From contig NC_133948.1 in the NCBI RefSeq assembly GCF_031877795.1, positions 11,640,948 to 11,704,947 on the forward strand: a stretch of 64,000 bases of DNA, written 5' to 3'. Positions 41,553 through 54,383 of the stretch are shown here, piece by piece (the first letter of the stretch is position 1; each line of letters opens with the position of its first letter). The notes beneath the pieces are model-generated. The model worked only from the letters and a program-made list of their open reading frames with translations, was not told the DNA's origin and searched no databases. This stretch comes from Strix aluco (Eukaryota > Chordata > Aves > Strigiformes > Strigidae). Position numbers and translations under genes: made by a program.

Positions 41553-44500
41553 AAAAAACCCCCAAACCAAACATCAACCCACTCCCCCCAAAAACCCAAT
41601 GTACAGATCTGCCTTTGGAGAAATGTAAATAAGAAAAGCCGGTTAGTCTAGAAGTCAATCCTGTAGCACAGGAAAACTGGAATTTTTTTAATTCCTGTCT
41701 CCTTTTTTGTTGCCAGCTAGAGGCTGGGTTGATTTCTTAAGCAAAATCAAGGGCAGAATAGACTGGACTTCCCTGAAATATTCTCCTGCCATATAATTTC
41801 TGTATTGCAAAGTATCATTCAATTAACAACAGTTATGGGCAAAAGAAGTGTCACTTGCACTGTAGGTAAGTGAACAAAAGTCAAACCCCTGGATTCTACT
41901 GCGCTAGGTGCTATAGAAACATTTGGAGAGAAAGACAAAGACAGAAGAGCTTCCTAATAAGGAGCCTGGTAATGAGACACAAACTACTTTATAGCTTCAG
42001 TCCATTTACATACCATTAGTAATTAAAAAATAGCTGTTTGGTTGGTTACATAGAAGAAGCTGTGGTCACCAGTACAGCTCTTTATCTTTCAAGTAACTGT
42101 GGAATAAGCCAACAAAAAGGCAGCAATAATGGAAAGACAAGCTGGTTATGTGGATTTAACTAGCTTTTCCCTTTAGGCCCTATCCACTGCAGGGCTCCAG
42201 CAGAACTAGTGAAAACAACAAAGGTTAAACCATAGTTATCTAACCACCACAGATGGAGATGAGCCAGGATAAAGCTTAGTTAGCATCGATGTTACCACCT
42301 CACTTCACAGATGAGATGTATACAATAGAGACTGTGTTAAAGGTTAAGTTCTAGAACTAAGAACAAAAACATTCAGGGTCAAGATTCCAGACCCATTATC
42401 CGTAGATGATCTTGGATACTTTATTTGGAATTATCAGTGCCTCAGTTTCCCTGGATGAACAGGCTATTGATAGTTGAACTTATCCATGTTTCTGAAATAC
42501 CTGCAGATCCCAAGAGCAGATAAGCCCATATCATTACAATAGTGCAAGAGAAGATTTGGAAAGAAAATCCGATTTTAATAATGTGTATACTTCCTCTTTT
42601 GTGCGGAAAATCTTAGACTGAATTTTCTCCTCTCCACTCCCTAGACAGATATAGGATCCTTATATGCATTTTTTAAGCCAACCTCCGAAACAGTATTTTG
42701 TAATGTTAGAATGACAAGTTATCCTTTTAAAATTAAATAACTGACCCCACTCACAAGTTTCACACGGATTTTGATATAATTAAAACTGTATTTCAATACA
42801 CTTAAAACTAAACTCAAGATTTTTTTAAAGACAGGACTCCCAACATCTTAAACACTATTCCTTTCTACAGGCCTGCTTCTCTGAAAAACATTCACCCACC
42901 CAATTTTTGCCTTATCAGGAACCTGCTACATTCCAAAGGGCTGTGCTCAAGGTTGTAACGTTCTTTTTCAGGCATTTTGCTGACTATTTCACTGCCAAAT
43001 ACGGCCCTTTGCAGGATGCACTTGTTTGCAAGAATTCAAAACCTGAGACATTACAACAGGGCTGCACAGTATGCTGACGGGAAGAAGTAGACTGCTGTTT
43101 ACTTCAATCAAAGAGAAAAAGTGTGTCACTTTGTATATTTTTAAAAACAAGAATTAATAATTGACATGTCCCTTCACACAGTCCTTTGATCCCAAAGCAA
43201 AACAAGCTAAAGGGATGATACAGTAGCACAGCTGCCCCTGGGGTGAGCCACTAGACAACTGCATACTGTATAAGGTAGGGAAGAGAACAGGCAGAAGAAC
43301 ATGCGTTTGCCCTTGTAACAGGAAAATAACTTCTTCTAGTCCTTGCAGAGCAACTAGACTTTCTGAGTATTACCTGAGAGACCAAGTTGTAGTCAGCACG
43401 ATGGTAAACAGTGTAAGTGGTTTGCTACTCCTAGTTTTCCCCTATAAATAGCAACCCCTCCCCACTGCCTCCAGCACTGCCTGACATCTCCCAGGCACAC
43501 TTGGTATGCATACAGAGATATGACAGAATTTGACAGCAGGTTTCATTTGGAACCATCTTCAAGGACATATTAAACTATGCGGTTAAATCCACTTAAACAC
43601 CCAATAGAATATCAGAATAAACCTTGTTAAAAGGATTATTCTACATACTAGTCGATTTCTACAACAGTTGTATTTGTTGCGAAAGCCCCTTAAATGAATA
43701 CGAGATAAGGAAACCATCTTGGGGCTGACGCCCGATAGAGCACATAGACAAGATTAATGGGCCTAAGAGAAGAAACCAGCTATTTTAAAAAGAGCCTCAG
43801 CAGAAGAGAACCAGACCCATCTCTGTTGAGTTGTTCAAACTGCCTCAGATATTAATCCTATTTCAGGAATATAGGGAGTGCTCTGGGCACAATGAGTCAG
43901 CAGGGTGGGGCATTTTTTTCCATGTTTGTGGACTGAACAGGAACAGAAAGAGCAAAAGAAGCCGGAAGCCAAAAATCTAGCACCTGGCTGCTATACAGGC
44001 AGGAATTCAGCAGGGTTAAGTCAGAAGAGCTCACAAATCTGTGCAGAGCCAGCACTCACAAGTAAAAATAGAAATCTTATGTGGGAGTCAAGTAAACATC
44101 CTAAAAAAATGGAAAAGAGAAACTGTAAAGATGTTTCAATGCTGTAAGCCACCTATAATTTCCCCTAATGACCCTTGCCCCCTCCCTGTTCTAGACTAAG
44201 CTTTTTAAGCAAATCACGCTATTTGACACAAGACTTGTTGCACTATTAGGTCAGGACAATGACATTTTATATTTCAAAGCAAACAAGTGTACGAAGGCCT
44301 AGAAATAACCTCTAAAACTCCCCTTCCCCAAAAACACTCACCAAGGGAAAATACTCACCTACTACACAGTTTTAAAATGTAACATTGCAGATGTCTCATT
44401 ACAATAATTAGATCATAAAAAATAATATGAAATTTTAGCCCATGAACACTCACACATAGACTCCTAGAAACCAAATGTGAGTTACTTAAGGTGATTCACT

Positions 44501-45233
44501 CTCCTCTAAAAGCTGTGCTGACCTGACATCCATACAGTCCTCCTTCCAGATGATTTATGACTTAAATAATCTTAGAGCAAAAGCTAGAGACTTTTTAATC
44601 TTAGTAAAAAGGAATAATTGTATCTTTTTTTCCATTTTCTCCTGGCCATAAACAGTCAGTGTATTTGCTGATGCAATAATTAAAAACATAATGTACTTAC
44701 ATAGGCAACTGAAAGAGGAATCAGACACGTGGACCAAGACATCATCCGGTCTGTCTCGCAAACAATACTGACTGTAAATATATATTTTCCCCCATTTCCA
44801 GTCCTAGCATTCTACTTAGATTTATTCTACAAAACAGACTCCATTTAAAACATCAGCAAGCCCTTAGGCTGCCTTTTCTTCTCCCCCGTACACCCCCAAC
44901 AGCAGAAACAAAGCATCTGACCAAGAAAGAGGTACTCTGCTCAAAGGATACCCCAGCCCTCCTGAAATCCCAAAGCAGTTGGTTAATCAGCAGTGAAATT
45001 GCTGAAGTTAAACATGACTTCTCAGCATTAATGTTCCCATTGTTATTTGAATTAACAACCTCAGAGTCCCCATAGACTGGGGGTTTAAGCATACATTGTT
45101 TTTTGTGGCATTATACTCTCTCCCCTCCAACACCAACTAATCAATTGCTGCTCCAACACAAACATTTGTGGGGAGGATGGATGGGATCCATGGTTAGAGG
45201 GGTTTTGTGTTTTGGTTTGGGGAGTTTTGTGAT

Positions 45234-45287
45234 TTTTTTTGTTTGTTTTGTTTTGGCTTGGGGGGGAAAAAAAAACAAACAAAAAAA
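45234..45287. repeat. Inverted repeat: 21-bp stem, 12-nt loop
   Basis: The left arm 45,234-45,254 (T-rich with G at 45,241, 45,245 and 45,250) pairs with 45,267-45,287 (A-rich with C at 45,276 and 45,280). Twenty of 21 positions are complementary; the only mismatch is G45250 against A45271. The loop 45,255-45,266 is G-rich. It follows a G/T-rich stretch starting near 45,195. Confidence 0.85.
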
Positions 45288-48200
45288 GCCCCACAGATAA
45301 ATTCCCTGATCCAGTTCTCAGCATGAACCTACAAATGAACAGCTGTTGGCACAACTGACAGGGCAGCATGCCTCAGCATGAAGCACTATCACCAAAGACA
45401 ATTTAAATCAAGACTTAGCCTCAAGGGGCATAATATGAAAATACTGGAAGACACATACAAATACATGTTGTAAGACAAGGCAGCCCTTGCTTCAAATTTT
45501 AAACAACTAAACAAAAAATAAAAGTAAAAAGTGGAAAAAAAGAGAGATCAATACATAAGCAGAACCAATCACAGCCATAGGCAGGCAAATGCAACCCAGA
45601 TTTTGAGCTTAATTATTTAGAGGGGAAACCGAATGAGTTAATAGGAACACAGAATAAAGAAGAAAGAAAGAAGTAGTGGAAGAAAGTATACGAATTGTAG
45701 ATGTCAGTGAAAGGGCAAGCCTCCAGCAACAGAACTGATATTTTTTCACCGTATTTTGGTGGGGTTTTTTTAAAGTATTTTCCTTTAAAAGTTATATATG
45801 GATATAAACTAATTTCTAAACACATACATATAGAGGAAGTTAATCCATTTTCCAGCTAAAAGAAGTGTGATCTAGGAGAAATGCACTAAATTGAATTCTA
45901 GGACGCTAGGACTGACCAAAATTCAGCTAGAGGCCTGAGCTTCAGCATCTCAAGAGATTGAGCTGCATACTTCCTCATTAAAACACTTGGAAATTTATTT
46001 ATGCAAATGACTATATAAGACAAAAACTTGTTATAAACCCAAGGCTGTTTTTCTTTTAAAGTTCACTTCTCATTCTTTACATGTGTTTAAAAAAAACCCT
46101 TGCAAATAACTGGTTTCCTTACAAAGAAAAAAACACAACCACAAAGCAACCAACTATCAAATACTACTGAACAAGCCTACTGGCAACGTGCATCAGCCCT
46201 ACATGGCAAGCGCCCCTTCATGGAAAAAACGGTTTTAGCATCAGAATGTTTCTTTAGCCAGCTGTTGATCTAAGTACAAGGAAAAGGTTGTTACAAAGTT
46301 TATGTGGAACTTCATAAGGGTGCTTGTATCTTTATACCAGTGCATATTTGCACATACATTGAAACCAGTCTGAAACACCTACATCCAGAATAAAAGATTT
46401 AAGTTCACAAATTCTTCCTCTTGAGATTTTTCTTGCGCACACATATATTCAGACTGCATTTGCATAACAGATAATCATGTTTCTTTCCTTACTTTAAGTG
46501 GAGATACTGATATTTCATAGAAGTACTGAAATGGAGGACAGGCACTAAGTGTGGAAAGATACATAACTCTATCTGCGGTATAAATTTTATTACATTTACA
46601 TATTAAGCACAAAACAAAGCAGAGCTTAGATCCCATTAGTATGTACTTTAGTTTGACGAGACATTGAGACCACAACAAATTATATATAGGTCAGTGCTCA
46701 AGCCTGAATAAATTTGGGGTAGCCAAGGTCAGGGCTAGGGCATGTTTGCAGAGTCACATTCAAACAGCTAAGATCACACCATGGTGTAACAGAACTTAAG
46801 TTTGTGGCAGATGATCACCCAGCTGAAAGGAAGGCATCTTCTTCTGTTGTCTCAGATACTCTAAAAACATAACTAATATATTTATCTCTCCATGCACACT
46901 AAAAAACCCTACCTAACCAAAATTTGTTTTGATGGAGTCCTACCTCAGAGGACTGGACAAACTGAAAAAAGCATATCTGATGCCTTGATGTAAACACCAT
47001 TTTATTACTTTCTCTTGCCTTTTTGCCTCTTAAGATGGCAGTGGCAGAGTGGCGCTAAAAGAATGATTAAATAAAGTAAAAATGCTTTCCAAACTGCATT
47101 AGTGTTTCCATAGCACCCATCCAGGAAGCATGGCAGATGTATATGGACAGCTAACACAGTTCTCCAGAAGGTAAGAGAAACTTTAAAACAGAATTATGGT
47201 TTTGAACTGCCTGCCCAGTATAGCTCACAGACAGCTCTCAACCACACCTGCAGTATTGCTGCTGAAACTGGACAGCAAAAGCTGCACGTACCTAAGTTTT
47301 AAAACATAACCTAGGCCTGTTAAAACCCTATCAGCTCTTTTGAAGTCTGAGATCAAGCCCACACTTCAAAATCAAGATATCTCGGGAAATTCTGGGTCAC
47401 GTAGTTATATAGAAACATAGAGCTAGTGTTGTGGAGCTCCAGTCACAACAAAACTGTCACTAGAAATCCCTCACATCAGCAAGTCCTAGATCAAGTCTTT
47501 CCTGAGATAGTTACAGCACTCAAGGGTAGCCATTGACTGAACAAAAGGTTCACCCAAACAATTATTCAGGTGATTGTTAGCCCCAGCCTATTGCTTGTGT
47601 TAAGTGTACTAGTTTTCTGTCATAGTTAGAAGCAGCTCTTGAAGGCCTTTGAGGAGCATGCTTATGTGAGCTGAGTGATACTTCTTCCTGCAAGTTAGGA
47701 AGCCAAGAGCACCTTTGAGACAATACTCTGGAGTTGGCTACAGCATTCTCTTCCTAATATCTATCTACCCCATATCAGGAGCTACGAATGATCAATATTA
47801 AACTAGAGAAGTGGTGTATGTCCCAAGGTTGAAGGAAGTATTTTCATCAAGACTACAAGCTTGTCATATTTTTTTCCTCTGCAATTCAGATTTCACTCAT
47901 CTGCTATTTATTAAAAAAAACCAATACAAGTAAAACAAGTAACAGATTGTAAGATGTGCTGGAGTCACTCTTCACTGGAGTCACTGATGTGGTGGAGACT
48001 GCACACCACCTATACAAGGCACCTTTAATCACAGCTAAGCACTGGGCTTGGTATCCACCACAGGCTTAGACAAGAGAACTGTGATAGAAGTTTACAACAG
48101 GATGTTCTCTGCTGGCTAATCCACAAATCCAAGTAGGTAATTAGTACAATTAGCAAAGACAAATACTTTCATCCAAATACCATGATTTCCTCAAAGACAA

Positions 48201-50054
48201 TGATAGAACATTGCCAGATTGAGGCATTACTATGTTTTCTTAGAGTGATGACAGTGATTTCATCCCTATCAGACTGGGAGGGCCAATGACCACTTTAGGA
48301 GAATGTAAAGCAAAAGCATACAAGACACCCAGGGAAGGGAAGAAAACTTCCACACTCAACATTTAACCTAAAAGGATTCAAACAAAGGGGGCAGTCTGCA
48401 GAAGAGGTGAAAGACAAGTGCAAGGGGAACATACAGAAGTCTTCCAACAGCGATCAACTCACTTTCTCAGCATATTATTTTCTGAAACTTCATGTGGTAA
48501 TGTCACTGCTGACCATTATAAAAAAATTTCAGGAGCAGAGATAGGTTAGCAAGAAGCAAAAATGAAGATTGCTATGAACTGAAGCAGTTGGATGCTCACA
48601 GTCACAGAAATACACTTTCCTGTGCCTTGGCTCATACTAAACACCATAATCTAATCTCTTTCGGGAAGCCCTGAGCCCAGTCAGGCTGAGAGGCTATTTA
48701 CTATCTTCCTGGGCAAAATCATACCATGCTATGTAATTGTAGACTGCAGCAGATACAGTTCTTTGTGTTTGTATGTCACACCTCCCTAGTGACAGTAGAC
48801 CACATTTACTTTTTAGCAGCTCAGACATGTTTGAAGCCTGATGCTCCAGGGAATGAGGTATTTTTCTTCAGAACAGATTATTCTCGGAAGCTGCTGGCTC
48901 ATTTTAAAAGAACACACAGATGTGACTGTAGGTAACAGAGTTTTGCTGGGATTTTTGGGGAGTTTTGTATTGGTTTCCTTTTTTTAAAAAAAACAAACAA
49001 ACCACAACTGTCCTAACAACTAGAGTGTGCTCTAGTCTCACCTATACTGTGGGTTCAAAATGGGCACTCCTTACCTAGCTTTGCAGCCAAGGGAGTATAT
49101 AATCTCTGATAACATAATAGCTGGCACATATCCCATCAGAGAAGTAGCTGCATTTCAGTGTTGACTGTAGAATATTCCAAGTCCTTAAGTAAACAGACAT
49201 AGTGAGCCAAGGCTGCACAGTGCACTTCTCCACACATCAAGGACAGGTCACAAACACGGAGAAGGTGCTGAGTCCAAACACGAGTTGCTCACTATTAAGT
49301 AACTACTGCAAAGACTGGCTTACATTTCAGATAATACTGTGTGATCCACAGCAGCCTGCTACAGTTACTATCCTGCTGTCACAGACCAACCTGCAAGTAA
49401 TTTGCAGCTTTTGGATGCTTTAGAATGAGACCTAACCTGTGTAGAAGCTCCAAAAGAGGATAGGGTTTTTTAATATATTATTTTTGAAAGAAGGAAGGTT
49501 GTGGTGCATTTATTCTCCCTAGAAAAGAATTCCTCCCTCCCCAAAATACAAAAAACAAACAGAAGCCACAAGGGTAGGTGAAATGACTGCAAATAACAAA
49601 ATAACAGAAGATAATAACTAGGCAAAGGGCCTGCAATACCAACAGCCACAATTCAGTAGTATAAACCAACAGACTGAACTTTACTAATTCACTTTTCCTA
49701 CAGGGCAATCATTGTTGAATCTCACATACTCCTTGTGTACTCATGTAGCCATGAGCAACTAACTCCGCTTCAGCTGCCACGTCTGGGCAGAGCTTTCTCT
49801 GAAACAGAGATTCCAATTACATTTGCAATAATCTGATTACTACATCAGCCATAACCTGGTTAAGAAAGGGTCTGAGAGATACCATGTTGGCAGTTAGGAA
49901 GAAGACAAAAGGGAGACATGCTTTCGTTATTTTAGTAACAGGAAGATTTGCAAACCACAACCAGATTTTCTGACAGAAAGACACCACGCTGGTTCTACAC
50001 AGGACAGTTTTACTGTTTAAAACACATACGGTACAACTCAAAACAAATTTAGAG

Positions 50055-50096
50055 AAGTTATGGATTTGTAAAGTTATGAAGTTATGGATTTGTAAA
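50055..50096 (+). repeat. Tandem duplication, 24-bp period
   Basis: The 18-mer AAGTTATGGATTTGTAAA occurs at 50,055 and at 50,079, an exact and therefore fairly recent duplication. Confidence 0.85.
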
Positions 50097-53000
50097 ACTG
50101 CCTCAGCAGTAGGACAAGGATTTACTTACAGTTTATGGTTACTTTCACATCACATGTAATTTAAAGATACGATCAGGAAAGCAATCCACTTTGTTATCAG
50201 AGCTGGCCAAAACCTGCTTTGTAACCTAAGACACTCAAATTGTTGTTTTGGAAGTACTTCATTCATATGCCTTTCACCCAAACTAATCCATGCCAGCATT
50301 TCTGTTGTCACTTGCAGTCTACCCGCTATCTGCACAGCAAAGTTGTCACTCAACTTGTACTAGAACACCATTTCTTCTCCTACATGTGCCAGCAAGAGAT
50401 TACTAAAGTCAATGATATTTCACCAGGGAAAGAAGAGGATCAGGTCCTTATTATTCTTTCCATGCTTATCTGACTGAGCAGAACAAATCAAAGAGGAGAC
50501 AGTCAAAAAAAACCTGCTAGTCTTCATCTCTCTGGGGGAAAGCAAGCTCCAGATAAGCTGTGCCTCCAATCAACAGTCTGATTTTCATGAACAGCAATAT
50601 GCTTCCCAATGGTAATTGAAATGGAGCAATTCTCCTCAAACAGCTTGCCAAATCTCACCTCATTAACCTTTATGGACTGACCTCCAAACTTCCTTGAAGC
50701 TGAAATACAGGTCCCCCTTGCCTCCACGTGATAACTGTTTATCCCTAAGAGGTTGGGGAGAGAGGGAGGGCATTAGAGAGCAAACTGCTAAATGTGCTAG
50801 AACTGTAAGTTGAGAGACCTGTTTCCAGGCTATTACTGGGGCCCAAACCTTCACAGGCTACTGTCTCCTTTGCTGGCCCATCTTTCAGATAGCCTGCAAA
50901 GCCAAACTTGGATTACAAATCACTCTCCTCCTCTCCCAACACTTCCTCTAAGAGTCAGTATCATTAACTATAGTGTGCTATCCAGTATTCAAATAAGCAT
51001 TTCCTAACCCATACTTGAAGGTTTATCTTCTAATTAAACCTTATTTTCCCCTCCTCTCAAGTCTGTTACTCAGGATGCCTACTCGCCATTCCACCCAATT
51101 AATTTTACTACCTTTGCTCACACCTCAATGAAACTTTGTGGTGGCAGTGAAAAGCAAGCTGTCAATAAGGAGTGACTGAACACAGTACTTAGCATTTTAT
51201 CCAAATATCCAAACCAGATATATTAGGTGAATGGAAGCACTTAGGAAAGGTGGTAGAGCAATTAATTCCACAAATTAGTAAACCCCTAGTTTGCTTTGTC
51301 TCAGTGTTAGCTTCACAGAGCATAACTGCAAGAATCAAGAGTAAAACGTTCCAGTTTTGCACCTCTGGAAGTCTGTATATAGGGTCATGTATACTTATAC
51401 TAAACAGTGAAAATCTTCAAGGTTAAAACCACACACCTGTGCAACTGCTTTGCTAGAGGTGAGAAAACAAAAACGACCAAAGCAGCTAATTCTCCAATGT
51501 ATGTCACTGCTTTAAAGTCCACCACCTACATGCATCAGTAAATCACTTCATAAACCATGGTCAGTGATTATACCAATCTAAAGACCAGACCCATGTTCTC
51601 ACCATGTTTGCCTGTTCCTCCACACAGCAATTAGTTTCACTCCACCAGCTCAGTCCTTTCATTAGTTCCAAACCCTAACCAATTCTACCATGCTCATCCC
51701 CATCCTCAGCTCTTCATTCCCTTGCTCACCTTCGATTCTGCTAGGGAAAAACAGTTGAAAAGCTTTCTAATCCAGAAAAGGAAACCAGTGCAAAAAAGTA
51801 CCAAGTCATCATTTTTTTCTATTTCTTTGTCTTCTTTTTCCTTCAGCCACCATCTTAGAGGAGGTAGTGCACTGGGGCAGGTAATATGCCCATAGATGCT
51901 CCCAGCTCTCCCCGCCACTCCTCTCAGGGCAGGACCAAAGTTTTGTACAAAATAGCAAACTATCTGGGTTTTTTTTTATCTGAAACCATTTGGACAGAGG
52001 CTAACAACTGTGAAGCAGAATGGATGCACAGTTCACACATCTGTCAGTTCAACTGCTTTGGCCATGTAACAGTGCTTTTTCAGTACTTTGAACAGAGTCA
52101 GCAAGGACCATAGGAACAGCTCACTGAGCCACAGACTTAATATTGTGGTTCCACTTGCCTACACACATGCTCAAATGTAAGGCATTATCATCTTGTTGTC
52201 TGGCATCCACTGCAATGCTTTAGGGCTCTAGCCTCTGGCTCTGTGAAATCATTCAGGTCCAAATTGTTTTGGCATACAGAACAGCATTCTAGTCTGTGGT
52301 CGTCATAGTGTGGATGCTGCATGGATATCCATATGGTTCTGTTGCAGCTTGGCCTAGCCTTGAGTTTCTACAACACTCCTAAACTTTAAGTGTGCACTGG
52401 TATTATATTTCACCTGCCCAGCCACAGGTCACTGCCTGCCTGGAAGGCCCTCATGCACCAATGGCAGCTACACAACATGGGCTCATCTCTACTGCCAGAG
52501 AGACCACTTTTAAACTGTTGGTAATTATGTAAGATGACAGCAGCTTTCTATCCAACTCATTACTTGCAGAATTCATAGCTCTCTACTTAGTCCATAGGAA
52601 AGTCAGTCCCACAAAAATGAGCTTCACACAGACAGATCAGGTGACATCAGCACTCTCCAGGGCTTCCCAGTATCAGGCAACTACTACCTGTGTTGGTTTA
52701 CACCCTCATTTCAAAGACAGGTGCTTTGCAATTGCAAAAGAACCTGAGCATTGGGGTGGGAGAAACTCCGCGATCTAGGGTGAACCTAAGAAAAGCAAAA
52801 ATAAAATCTATCTGCATGCCATTACTCATGGTAGGCTGAGTTAAAGGTTAACAACTCTTTGTGGAAGAAGGAACAAAACAAACAAACAGGACTGCAGAGT
52901 CCACTATAGTCTCTGGGGACATAAAGCAGAAGATCCAGAGATTCCACTAAACTCAGCTGGAGGGAAAGAGAAATTTGGCAGAGAAAGAGAGGGAGATCTT

Positions 53001-54321
53001 CACTTCCCCAGACTGAGAGTGGTAGCACAAGCAGCTTGATAATCTCAAAAGCCACTAAATGGCTGGAAATCAAGCAGGGAGGGTGGGGGGGCACACATTT
53101 GAACAACATCTTGTCATCGGTGCTCCTAGGAAATCCACTGATCATCACAGCAAAGGATTAAAACATGTGTAAAAAGTAATAGCAAAATGAACTAAAACAA
53201 GTGTCAAAAAATAACTAAACTAAGAATCAAAATAAACTAAAACAAGAAAAAATTTAAACCTTATTCCTGACCCCAGTGTAAGTCACAGACTGACAGCAGG
53301 ACCTGTGACCAGCACTCTTAAAATTAACAAGCAAGCTGCACATTATGAAAGTTCCTACATTTCAGATCCTCAGAACGAAGAATCACTACACAGTGGACTG
53401 AAGTCTGCCTCAAAGGAAAGTTGTGTTTCTAAACAGCAGCAGCAACAACACTGGCATGTTCCCTCATGAATTGTCTTTGTACTGCTAAAACATTGCAAAG
53501 CACTTTTCAAACTACATCTTGTAAAATCTGCAGAATACAATAGTGGGTGGAAGAAGTACAGAATTCAGAAACTTGTCCAAGATCTCAAAACACACAAATA
53601 ACTAAGGAACAGACCCTTGCAGAAACTGGTACAGACAATGTCCTTCCATGACAACATATTGCATGCTTTCTTAGGGCTTTAAAATTAAGTAGTGTCGAGG
53701 ATTACCTCAGAAGCAGGAAATTCAGATACTTGCCTATCTGGTCAGGCATTTAAGACATACAAAAACTGAAGAATCTACAGCTCTCAGTATGTGCTTTAAA
53801 ATAGCATTCTGCTCAGCTGAGATAACAGGAATTCTGAGTCTTGAAGTTCACATGCATACATAAATTCCAGCACTCTTTGTCTACATCAAACTCACTAAAA
53901 AATATAGAGAACACTCCATGTTCTTCAGAAAGGGACATTCAGCAATCCCATACTTAGCAGAGGCTGAAATAAGTAAAACTTTACTCCCAGTGGAATTCAA
54001 TTACACATATCCCCAAACTAACCTTATATTGAACACTATGGCTGTTGGTAGCTTTCCAGAGAGAGCGTCTGGCAGAACTCCCTGGAGAGCACTATCAAGT
54101 CCTCTCAAGTGAGCAGAAGTCACTACTGGGGCATGTTTAAGAAAGCAGCTTTGCAGGTAAATATTATCTATGTGGACTCCAGATACACCTTCCATGTTGT
54201 TATGCGGATAGATAAAATCATTTCACAAACAGAGCGATGAGAGAGCATCCACTGATTTTATGAAGCAAGCTATAAAGCCAAGCAACAACTCCAGTGTGCT
54301 CCTCAATTAATAAACTGTTAT

Positions 54322-54383
54322 TAGTTAAAAAACTGACCCAGCTGAGGCCATCTAGTTAAAAAATTGGTCCAACTGAGGCCTTG
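54322..54383 (+). repeat. Tandem duplication, 31 bp x 2
   Basis: Units start at 54,322 and 54,353 (TAGTTAAAAAACTGACCCAG and TAGTTAAAAAATTGGTCCAA, each followed by CTGAGGCC). The copies differ at several bases, so the duplication is not very recent. Confidence 0.85.
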
